From: Schistocephalus solidus
Taxonomy: Eukaryota; Platyhelminthes; Cestoda; Diphyllobothriidea; Diphyllobothriidae
Direction: 5' to 3'
NCBI GenBank assembly: GCA_017591395.1
Contig: WEDG01007643.1
Span: 1 to 64,000 of the forward strand
Length of the DNA: 64,000 nt
Within the stretch, counting starts at the first letter, position 1. Each line of letters begins with the position of its first letter. Below are positions 47,768-60,200 of the stretch, piece after piece. A model generated the notes under the pieces. It was given only the letters and a program-made list of their open reading frames with translations. It searched no databases and had not been told where the DNA came from. Made by a program: the position numbers and the translations under genes.

Positions 47768-50700
47768 AAAGGAAGAGGTTCTTCGGAAAAATAGAGTTGT
47801 ACTCATTAATTTTCGGGCTGGTGACACCAACCCGTCTGCAGTAGCAGAAACATCTGTGAAACACGTGTCTGGGCTTTTTGTGGAAGCTATTTTGGGTGTA
47901 CGGTATAACATTTTTAGATATGCAATATATAAAAAGTAGCTGCGACACAGATGCTGCAGGCAGAGCGCTGCTTGTTAAATTGTCTAAAGCAGAGGTGTCC
48001 CTTCACAACACACTGTCTCAATATAGAAGAGCGGCCCTGCAGGGCAAAACCTCTCCTGAGAAGTCGCTTTTAGAAAACAGACGAGCAGGCCAAGGGTCAG
48101 TTACGTAAATATTAATCAGAACCCATTAAAAGCAGGTAACGAAGGGGGAACTAGGTGAAAAGGCTGTCCGCGAAAAAAAAAACTGGCTGCACATAGCACG
48201 TGAATTAAGTAAACAGTCAAAAGGAATATTCGAGAGTTGGCGCCAGTGGTCGGTATAGAACATAAATAATCTCGCGGAGTAAACGAAACAAAAGAGATGA
48301 CAGTCAGACAACGACGAAGATGATGATGACTAGGGGTGAGGTCACCATCCAGAAGCACCCCGAACATTCGCGCGTTTGAATCTACGGCCTCATGAATTCG
48401 CAGACGTAATTCAAGAATTTGTTGTAAGTATCATTTTTGGAGTTAGTTTGTATAGAATGATAATAAATGTGGATGATTTTATAACATTAAGGTTTTACTT
48501 ACTTTATCAAATAATATTGTATGTATTATTATCATCATATTTTTAAGTTGGTAAAGAAAACTCATAAGTACTGAAAGTATAGTCATTTTAACTTAAATGC
48601 TGTAACATTAACTGACAAATGTGAACTTGTAGAAGCTTCGTTAACAGAAGAGGGGGGGGGGGGTCCACATGTGGTCAGTTAATTTCGAGTGTTGAATATT
48701 TTAGAATACGGTGCGGAATACAGTAAAGTATAATTTATTAGTTTTGATACAATGCGGTACGTAATGACCCAAATGAAGCGAAATATTGGACAACTGATAC
48801 TGCAAATTAATATATTTTACTACAACCTTAGAGGAAAAACTCAGGCCCAGACGCTATGAGAATACTCGCGAAAAAGAGGAAATCCGATCGCTTGGATGTA
48901 GCCAATCCGAACGCACCTTCTATCTGTCTTTGCTACTCATTGGCTGCTCGTTTGAGATGCCCGTTTCAACGTCTGAATCCGGATTTCGACCCGGCGTCTG
49001 GAGTACAAATTTGGTGGTTAACAAATAAACATAGGTATTTATAGGTCTTCATTAGGTGACCGTCAAAAATTCGCGGGGGAACGTAAGCTCCGCAAATTTC
49101 GGACCAATACTGCATAAAAGTTAATGGACTTAATGACTACTTGCCTTCCTAAGAGAGACTAGCCGCTAAGGTGACTACTACAAAAAGGCATGGAGACTGA
49201 TCTCAAAAAGAGGGTTCCGGGAACACCTAAACTCTCTAATTTAGACGAACAACTGACTGTTTGGGAAGAACTTACTATTTTTGAGTACGTCAGGTATGAA
49301 TGCCTACTGTCTCAGCTCTAAAGGTTAGTGGCACGCTACATTTCAGGAGAGAATGGATGATAGCTAGTTAGATACTAGGAGAGGCAATTGAGGTGTCCTT
49401 ACGAGCGGGTACCTGGAAATGGAATCACCAAAGCTTTCAATGAATGAAAGAACTGGAACATCTAGGATTGGATTGCATTTTAGTGACCGGGACGGCTGCG
49501 GAAAATCTTCCATTTTTACGATGGGGACCACTACTACCCGGGGAATCAGTAATGAATTGCATGTGCGTTGGAGAGTATGGACATGGCTGGCTGATAACGC
49601 CCAATAAGCCAGAATTAGTCATTCCAGTTTCCCTTGTCTTTGTCGGCAGTGTCATTTTGCCCCTGTGCGGTTACTGGGGTGGTTCAAGTGCGAGCCGAGT
49701 ACGAGACGAGTGATTCCTGTAACCGATCGATGAGCACCTACATGGGACAAAACTCGCATAATCGGAGTCTGCCCCTCCAAGAAAGGTTGAATTTATTGAG
49801 AACACGCACTCCGATAACTCATGTATCAATCGGCGTATTGATTTAAATTCGGTGCACGAAAATTTCAGGGAAAATGGAAGAGATGAGAATCAATCAATAC
49901 GGACTGACTTAAGCGGCAGCCGTTGATTAGCGCAAACACAAAATAACGATCGATTTTTAAGCACGTTTGATATGTGAAATGTTTTTGGCACATTTACTCA
50001 AGTCTGATGACAAATAGAGGAACCAGCGTCGAAAATTTACTAAAGAAAGTTTCTCACTTCTTCCAAAGCACCTATTTGAGATGAAAGGAAAAGGCGATCT
50101 CTTGGGAGGATGGTTCAATTATCATCCGACACTTTACATTCGTTCTTGAGCGCGTCATCGGAGATAGGCCAAATGCGAAATACGTAGTTAAGATAGGTCT
50201 TTTGTTACCGACTGCTGATAGGTCCACCGGGGTCTGCTGTCATTGGTACTCTCTTCTTGTATATATGTGGTGTCTGACGGACATGTATGGCGTTGGTAGA
50301 TCAAGTTGGCATCCGATTGCCAGGCCTTGATTATCTCTCTCATCATTTTGGTTTCGGCTCGGCCGACTACTGTCGAAGCCAAATCAATGACTATTTTGGA
50401 GGCTGTGCATAGCAACATGCGATCGTACATCTTTTCGCTTTACGGCCAGAGTGTGCACATGCATGGGCGATCTTAGTCGTTTGTCGGTTACGTCGCAGTA
50501 ATTGGACGGGCAACCCAAACAGTTGACACAGTTAACAACTCCTGGCGTTTCCTCAGGCGGTAGACCTGGGTGTCTTGGTCACAGGTCACACGTCACAATC
50601 CGGCGCTTGCTGATGCAGCCCAAGGGGCGGCGAACCCATGCGTAAACACAACACAGGCAGACGAAGTACACCCCAAAAGAAAAGTTTACAAGCGCGATGA

Positions 50701-53700
50701 TTAACACAAAGACTATACCAAAAGGCTGGCAGGGCAGCCAGACCAGCAGTTGGAAGAAAAGCCGTGTAGTTTCGTCAGTTGGAAAACCCCGAAGCCACAA
50801 ATATTGGTCTGTCATGGGCACCGAGCTTCCGATTAGTTATAAAAGTAAACTACAGACATGCGTGTTAAGAGCGCACACACACACACACACAGCGCTGGCA
50901 TCCCCACGTCTTTCAATAGGCAGCCACATACGCGCAGCCACGTTGTCGTCTAATTAGGAGCCCAACCCAAAACCATAGCCCGTTTTGGGGTTTCGCACTC
51001 AAAGAGCCAAATGACTGCCAAAATCAGCAGTGAGCATATGCTAGAAAGCGTATTTTCCTTCTTGCTAGGAAATAACGTGGATAACAAAAGGTCTTGGTGC
51101 AACTCCTTTAGAAATGAATCAACCTGCCTAAAAGCATTTTAAATCCACGCACATCTCCCCCGTCCCCCCCACGTTCGGAGAAGGTTCAGTGGGAAGCTGC
51201 TCCTAAGGCCTCGGCCGGCAAACTAAAGTCAATTAGCGGGTTGAAGCAGCAAACCCGTCCCAGTAGCCAATTAAAGGCAATGTAAAACGCCAGATTTGAT
51301 TGGTCACAGTAAACATGCGCGAAATCACCCTATCATATGATTATGTGGGGACAAAAAAAGCAGTATTGCGCGCTTCCAAGAGGCTTTTTCCGCTTCATCA
51401 AGCGTAATAACCCAGAGAGCTGCCTACGTAGGAGACAGGCCGTTTAATGGGGATGGAGCCGAGCTCAGAAGGAAACACATGTATAACTCGGGTGGATGAC
51501 GCCGCGTGAATGCATGCGTTTCAGGCGATTTTTGTCGTCGGTGGACGAACAAACAGGGCCGGAAAAACACTACCGGCCAACAAATAGTCCCGACAAAACA
51601 GCAGTTTCATCACTGGACCAACTAGTCATGACGGTTATTCTCTGTTCGCTCAAGTAGGAAAAAGGAAGATCAGGAGCTTGCTGGGACTTTTACATCTTCT
51701 GTCTGAGGCTACCTACTATTTAAAACCACTAAACCGCAGTTTCGAATAACCTGTCTCCCTGCATGCCATACCAGTTCCTTGTTGCTGTCATGACTGACCG
51801 CTCGGGTATGGTGGTTACGTCAATGTCTCTAAAAAAATTCGGATTTCGGTGCCTCTGGATTCACCCAGAGAGGACGAAAATGGTAAAGTCAATACGGCTT
51901 GGACAGTCTTAAACGTACGTACACTGAGGAGGTCCACTACGCAATAGAATGCATTACCTCAGAGTTGTTTTGGTCAAGTAAACGTGAATGGGGAAAGGTG
52001 ATGCCTATGATGGACCAACTGAATGCAGGTCAACAAAGGGCGAGTGAAAATTGGGCTAAAACAGCCGGCTCTAGAGCTGTGGAAGGACAGGAACTTCCAC
52101 AAAATCGTCGATCCGGAACCCATGCAGACTCTTGTTGGCAAAATGAGCCACAGCCTGTGTGGTCGGTGAAAATTCGGTAGACTACATAATACATGACAGG
52201 TGATGCTTCCAGACTTGTCCATGTGGGGGTTACCCAAAAATGAACTAACTGAATATGCCATTTCAAGAAGTCGCTGTCCTTAAGACATGCTAGAAAAGCG
52301 GTTATCTAGAAAACCGGAGAAATTAACAGACAGGTCAGAAAACGCTGTGTTATCTGGAGCCCACCCGAAGGCGCCTGTTTACGCCTGCTCGTTAGCAAAG
52401 AAACGGTCAGGACATTAGTTTTTAACCTACTGGAGAATAAGTATGACGAACAAGTGGGAACCCTAACAAAGCAGCACCTAGTGGATTGGCATGATTCTTG
52501 TCTTATGCCTGGTTTCAGGCTCGATGCTCGAACAGACAAAAAATCCAAGTAACCCCCCTGAACCTCTAAATCTCTGGTTAGGCTACTGACACTGCGCCAT
52601 AAAAGCTTCAACTGCGTTTTTTTGTGCAAGCGTTTAATATGACCGCGGACACGTCGGGATACGGCAGGAAGTTGAAAGGACACTAAACCCCTTTCGCGCA
52701 AATGCAGCTAGCTCACAGTGGATAGTGAAACGGACGAAATGATCGTCATAAATGTCCCAATCTTGCAGACTAGATAGCAACGGACACTGCGAAACCTCTT
52801 ACCCTACACTGGCATACAAGTCTAGCTACAGCCGGACAGTTCCACTAGACCTACAGGCGTCAAAACACCTGCGAAGCACTCTCCAAGAGACGAGACGGAC
52901 TCGTTTGCAGTATTGTTGCCGTGAATGTCTGGCCAACTACCGGGCAACGAGTCTCCAAGAGCACGTTCTCCCAGTGAGGTGCAAAGAATAAGGCTAGCAA
53001 GTAGCTACACCTCACCTGGGTGAACTGTAGTCAACTTGCTCTTTCGCAGTTCACAAGTTAAAGCATGGGGGAGGAACAAGAAGACAGAGAAATAATGAAA
53101 TCCTCGTGTTCCCGTGTCCATTCAGTTAACCTAAGTCGAACAGGCGCTAACTTACAAGAGGCGTAACAGCGAAACGCCACACGAAACCAGTATATCCTAT
53201 TAAAACGACGAGGAGGAAGAGAACGACGCTTAAGATTGTGTCCTGTAGAGAGAGAGGGAGGAGAGAGGAGGAGGAGGGAGAGGAGAGAGACGAGGAGGAG
53301 GAGCGAGAGAGAGAGAGAGAGGAGAGAGAGGTAACATCGTCTTCCATCGCGGAGGACATGTACTGCTATCGTCTTGTGGACGCAGCGGTGACCTGAGCGT
53401 GAATTGCTGCATACTGCACGGAACTTGCGCCGTATCTACCACACCCTCTCTCTCTCTGCACTCAAGTAGCAAGACAGGTGAAAGACAAGCGAGATTGGAT
53501 GCAACGGTTGGTCGTTAACAGAGGCATGCCACGCGTCAGCACCAAGTAATAGCGTAGCCTGCCAAACGCACGTTGCGGGTCAGGTGATGACAGCCGATTC
53601 GACCGACAGCAGGTTGAACTCGCAACAGGAAGTTAACCCGAGGAGAGAGCGCATAGACATCAAGTCCCGCTTTCTTCGCGGCACCGCATGGCAAGTGCAG

Positions 53701-54223
53701 CATGAAAACACAAAGGAGAAGCCCTGCGTGTTAGGAACCGAAGCAGAGAAGACACTCAGAGGAAGGGAGGGAGGGAGGGAGGCCAGCAGACAGACTTACC
53801 AGTTTGCTAAAGAGACAGGGCACCGATTGAACCACACCGAGGCGCACGCGCCAGTTTTTGCCCTGCCACAAATTGACCAAACTTGGAAGGAGGGTTAGCT
53901 GGATCTCGCTGGCCGGCATCAGAGCCATCAGTTCGGAGAAGTATTCAAACACGTACTGCTTTGGCTGCAGAGGGCGGGGCGAATGGAAAAAAACCAAAAG
54001 CTAGGCGATTGAGGAGAACAAGATCCTGAAAGCAGTCAGTTGAAATCCGTGCAAGTTAGACACGGGCTGCAGTAAATCATACCACAGGCAGTAGAGAATA
54101 CTTTGTCAAGCATACTTTTAAATCGGGACCGTCAACCCCATTCCACGAGTGCACAGTGACCTGGGAACGCGGCGCAGTTGTGGCGTTGTGCGCTAAAAGT
54201 AACGGATACTGCCCGACACAGTC

Positions 54224-54286
<63 letters not shown>

Positions 54287-57200
54287 ATTCTGTGGTTGAC
54301 TACAGTTTAAGCCAATAGGCGTCCACTGCTTGCAAATATCCAGTCGTTAGTGGCTGTGTTCTCTTCCATTTAACCTTCATACATTTGTAATTGGCGTCAA
54401 AATCGATATGCCTATTAATACATGCCTCGTCAGATTGCATTGCCTCCAGGAGTTTGCGGCTCCTCCTTGTTGGGCAGGCGCCAACGATGTGGGTATCCTC
54501 CCATGCAAATAGGTGCCCTGTGTCTCACAGTGTGCATGGCTACCAGGGATAAGGGGTCTCGTCCCCTCACCGATAGCTGATGTTCATTTAAACGGGTGGT
54601 TAGAGATTTCCCGGCTAGTCTACAATAGACTGCATCACAACTGGTACACGATATTTTGTAGACGGCATCCCTTCTGTTGAAATAGCCAACCCTGTCCTTA
54701 GGGTGTACAAGCTGGGTGCGCAAATTTGTTGCAGGTTTGTGCGCTATTTGTATCTGATGTTTTCTGAGCTGTCTTTCGAAGAGCTCAGAAACATTCTTTG
54801 CCTGCGGGAGGGTTCACCAGTTTATTGGTTTCGACGCCTGGGATGTCGAGGCTATGGAAATACCTTTTTCTTTGAACTTTTGTCATCGCGTGCATCGACG
54901 AAAATAGTCAGGAGGATATCTGTTTTGAGAAAATAGTTTGTAAAGGTATTTAATTTCTGGTCGACATGTTTCTTCATCTGAACAGTGAGATTTTTGCTCG
55001 ATTTAGCAAGCTGGTAACAGAGCTGCTGAGAGATCATCAACGAATGCAAGTCAATATTCCCGATCTCAACCAGCAAGACGACGAGACCTTGGGTCAATGT
55101 TTTGAGCATTGGACTTCTGATCAACGGGTCACAGGTTCGGTCGTCGGGTTCTACACCACCTGGGGTTGGTTATGACTGGCCGAGGATGACTAATAAGCCA
55201 GAAACAGCCATTCCAGTCTCCCTTGTCTTTGTCGGCAGTGCGGCTGCTTGGGGGGCTCATGAGTGAGCCTCCAGCCAGAGCGGAACGAGTTAGTTCGGTT
55301 AGCGATTGGTGAGCGTTCGACAACGAGTATATATTGCACGACGCATGGGGAATCAGTGCCAGCAACATATGAAAAGACGCATTATTTCAAATTATATTAG
55401 CAGAGCCAACCGTTTTCAAGATAACATAATAATTAAATCGTAAATAAAGGTGTTAATATCACCTCGAGGACAACGCCGGATCGATGATTGAAGCCTTAAC
55501 TCGCACAAGGATACAAGCTCTAGGCGTCCACTCCTGAGAGCAAGTTCATTCAATGAGCAATGGCGAGGAAAATCGACATGATTGGTAGAACAGCAGGGTG
55601 GAAGTTAATGTGTTAGCTCCTGTAAGCCTCAATAAATCTTTCGTCAGTTAATGAGTCATTCCTGGCATGAAGGTGAGTCATCCATAGGTGGGAACGGCGA
55701 GGATTGCAGCGCAGCAACTTAACGCTTGTGTTGCCTTTGCCCCCTCCCCCCCTCCCCCAACCGACATCATGGGACTGATGATGTCTACTAAGTTTGAAAT
55801 TGTCCTGCTAGTCTCCCTTTTCGCTGTCGGTAATCTCATTCTGATGCGATCGATGGGACAAGAGCTTTATTTGCCTGACGTTTCGGATTCCAACCCTAAC
55901 CCATCCTCACAGACACTATCAGATACCCGTATCTGGTACAATTTCATCCTGAATATACTAGCCACTGTATTCTAGATCGTGGCAAAGGTCACCAACCACA
56001 AACCAAATACCAGTCGAAATTGGTCAAGTTATAACAGCAGAGGGATGGGGTGAGAGATGACATAGAATGTGGGTTGATCGACAGAGAACTGGTTCGAACT
56101 TATTCTGCCCTCATTCAATGCATAATAACGCTGACCAGCAGATGGGATCAAAAACATAAATATGCGCACACACACCTGACGCAAATAGTCCACCATCGCG
56201 GTCTACCAGCCTTAAACGAATACTACTAGTTATGCTTGAAGGTTTTGGATGGGCGTATGTTCAGATTGCGAGAACGTTGCCACAGCCAGAGCACCCTCTC
56301 CCCCTGTGTGCAGTTTGCTACCGGTTGGATTGGTGACAGGAACAGAAATCACCCGCCTTAGTGGTCGCGCAAGCAATGGCGGCGGAGGGTTGATTTTCGG
56401 CTGGTTAGTCACATTGCTGGTAGCGGTGACGCGGCCGCTGCGGATAAAAGACCACGTGCTTACTCGTGTTGCACACCCAGGGAGGAAGAGACAAAACGAC
56501 TGACGGGGATGACAAGCACAGTGAGTGGAGGAATGTTGTGATGAAGATGAAGAGGCACCGGGGGTGGGGGAGGGGGTAAAAGACAGGCGCACAGACAAAG
56601 ATACTAACCTGGTCAATGTTTAGATTGAGGAAGGCCAGGATGGGTCGCACCAGAGGCAGACAGTCTTCTCGTCGTACCGAGGGCAGTAGGCCGACAGCAC
56701 AACAGACAAGCTCAGAGCGAACTCGTTCGTCACGCTCCATTGTTAAGTGCTCTTGTAGGCGTGGCAGCAGAAAGTCAGTCAGAATCTCGGGCGGGGAGGC
56801 CAAGCAAAAGTCTAAAAATTGATGTGAAAGAGAGAAGGATACTGCCTGAAGGATTAAAAGAAAATGAGTGCTGCAAATGGAGACCGAAGCATGTTGATAC
56901 TGTACAGAAACAATACCACGGAGAGCGGCCGGGACAAAGAAGTGGACTTGGTGAAAACTAGTTGCACTCTATAAGCTATCAACTACTACTACTACCACTA
57001 CCATCACCACCACCACAGCCACCACCACCACCACCAGAAGTGCAAACTACCCCGAAACCATCCTTTAAGTACTGATTTAGATGTGGATGCAGGTTGATAT
57101 GACGCAAGTAAGAATTAATCTTTCGTTCACCCTTTCTGCGGAATATTACTTAAGTAATGTGGACGTTAAAAATCCAGAAAACGCGATCTTCCGAAAACGG

Positions 57201-60200
57201 GTTCTATGTTGGCCCAGCCGTTGGCCATCCGGCGGGTTCACCGGTGACAAACAGTGGAGCGGCCTTCACCGAAACTTAGCTCAGAAATAAGCAGGCTCTT
57301 AGGCCTGGCGAATAAGGAGTCGTGGAACAGCAGCGACAAAGCTACCGGGGCACAGTGGGTTGAAGTCTAGCGCCCCGACTGCCTGATAACATGCTGCGAT
57401 GCCCGAAAACGGCCATTGAATAAGTTTGCTTGCCATTACTGCCTTGGTTTCGGAGCAAATGGGCTATAGAAGGCCACCTATAACAAAAAATCCGAGCAGC
57501 CGTTGGGGACTGCGACCCATGCTCCCTTGTCCGCGGGCACCGAAGAGCTCCAAAACCCTAGTACCTTGGTGCGGGTGAATAGTATGCGAGCCGAACTTCT
57601 CAATCAGAAACGAACTCTTGTTATTATATCCTGAAGTGTGTGAAAATTCCTACATCCTGGTACCTAAAGTCCGACTGCTCGAAGTCTTTATCACTACGAC
57701 GTGGATGTCTGCTGACTGTCTGACTGACGAGCCCCGGGAAATGAAAGGGGGGTGGCAAACTCCCCTAGCGCTCCAGGCGAATCTTCCGATAGGCACGGCC
57801 TGGCGATCGCCTTTCGCATAGGAACAATGCAATGACCAGCTGACTTGCATATACGACTGAAGGACCACTTTGCAAAACTCTCCGTCTCTCTTCTCCGTGC
57901 GCACCAACATCAGCCGCCGGCGACCAGTGCGATAAAAACCACCTCACAGATGCAGGCCTTAGTGTTGACAAGCTGAACGAGTTTTGCCAGCGGCAGCAGT
58001 GGCCGCCTGGCTGGATTCTACTGACAAATCTGGGCCCTCGATGCAACAATACTGAGCGAGGAGGTGAACTTTGCAGACCATTACCGATTGTTTATCAACA
58101 AAGCATGCTTCCAAAACCACCACCACCATCACCACCAACGCCACCTATTGACCTGGTACTTCAAACTATGCCCTCAAGACCAGTAAGACGGGTAAAATTC
58201 TAGTAAGTTTAAGCGTCCGGTGTGTGTGTTTGTGTGTGAAAGCAGATGGATTCATGCAGGGTGCCGACAATGGCAACGCCCACAGACCAAAGCGTGTTGT
58301 CGATCGCACCTCGCCTCCCACCCACACCTCCATTTTCGCATAAAATACGTAATGATGTCGCAAAACTAAGACAATCCAGTATAGTTTTAAAACTCGACTT
58401 GTGTAAAAAAATTGGTCAAACCTGTATCGTAAGAAGTTTGCAGCCTGTGACGACTACTTTTAAAAAATAGAGCACATCTGGTTGGCCATAATTACGTGAA
58501 AAACCCGACGGCAACATGGGCCATCGTGCAGACAGGCGTAGTCTAAATTATTGCCTAGGTGCAGTTATGCACTGGATGCCAGTAGGAGGGGGGGGTTGAA
58601 GTGAGCACTTGTGCGTTAATTGGCTTATACCAAGGAAGACTTGCGCAGCATTTAACTTACTTCATCTTCCCCTTGCACGGACGGTGAGACTATATCAAAA
58701 TGCTTTCAAATAGACCCGAAAGAAGGGGCTGACGACGCTAAAGACGTCCGAGTGTACGATATACGCCTGATCCCTAATTACACATGAACTATAGCCACTG
58801 TACGGTCCAAACTTGGAAGGAGGCCCTGCAGTGCGGCGCAGGACCGTGTCATTTATTTGTATTTGGTGAAGGCGATAGGTAACGCCTTAGAAAACCCTAG
58901 TGTTTACACGCTGATACTTCATATAACGTCAGTTGGACTGTTGTAATCCGACTGTGTCCACCGTATGGTCAATAGAAGGGTGGTGCAGGGGCTATGACTT
59001 GGGCGCAAATTAGTTTTAAGTGATAGTAGACTTGCAATGCATCTACCACACTCTCTCTTCCCTTACCCGCCTGTGCACGGTGTCAAGACATAGTCAAGAA
59101 GGCCGGAGGCGGGAGTCAGGCGTAGGTGAATTATATCCCACCATAGCCATAAATGGCAACAGTGGGTGGTGCGACAGGAGCTAGCACTTACGCGTGACCA
59201 CGTTTGGCATTTGTTGTGGGAGCTCATCCCGAATAAAAATAACGCCTGCCGTACCCTGATTTAGCCACCGGTTTGTTCCAGCGCATCTACCACGCGCCCC
59301 GTCTAAGGGGCACATGTAAGTGGTGCATCGTATACACACTCTACGCACTCGTACGCACTTTAAACTCTCTCCATTATACAAATGACTTATCTAGTCAACC
59401 TCACTCTTTTCTCCCTTCTGCATGATCATTTGAAGCTAAATTGAGGAAAGTCAACGTCCTCAACAGAAACTAATGCAGATTAAAGCCTCCGGGTAACTCA
59501 AGCCACAAGCACAGTTAATTCGTATATGGAGCGTGCGAAGTCTGGTTTACTCTCCAACCAGTTCAAGGTCCTTTGGGGGTGGTTGGAGGATTCTGTTAGC
59601 TATCAGTAGTTACCGACGGGCGAACTGGCGAATGTACGTTAGAAGGCGACAAAAGAAGTTCGGATTTAGCAAGAAAGTAAATGCTCCTAATTAGTGGCAG
59701 ATTTGAGAAGTAAAGCGGGCAAACACACGAGGGATCAAAAGACAGACTCGCGTTATTTTTGGAGCGGAAGGCTAGATGCAATGGGACAATGCGCCGGACT
59801 GGTCACGCGTGATAAGCGTGATTCACAAGTGTCCCTTTTGGGCGAGGATTTTATCCCGACGCCAGGAATAATTGCGGCACGTCACTAGATCAATGTGCAA
59901 ATTTCATTAAATACGGCAGGCGTTTAGTTAAGCGGAGGAATCAGGATGGTGACAACTAAACAAAAATGTCAGAATGAGAATACAAAATCATTCGAAAACG
60001 ATTAAGCCTAAGGGAAAACATGACCAAAAATATCAGTAGCCAGTGGCTAAGTAGCTACGGGCACTCACTGAAAGTATGTGATTGTGTGAAAAACGCTATG
60101 GCGGAATGCCACCGAAGGTAAGGTGCGTGAAGTAAATTAAATAAAAACGAAGTAGGTTAGGGTTCTCACCTCTACATTGTGCACCCTCGTTGGCTGGCTA

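Noticed and set aside
50120..50165. Hammerhead-like CCGATGACGCGCTC stretch beside a PLE fragment
   Set aside because: Core and helix II are both imperfect and no GAAA-palindrome-UC follows, so I only mention it as a possible fossil.
53147..53472. Ser/Leu-rich minus-strand frames
   Set aside because: They arise from the GA/GGA microsatellite at 53,246-53,330.
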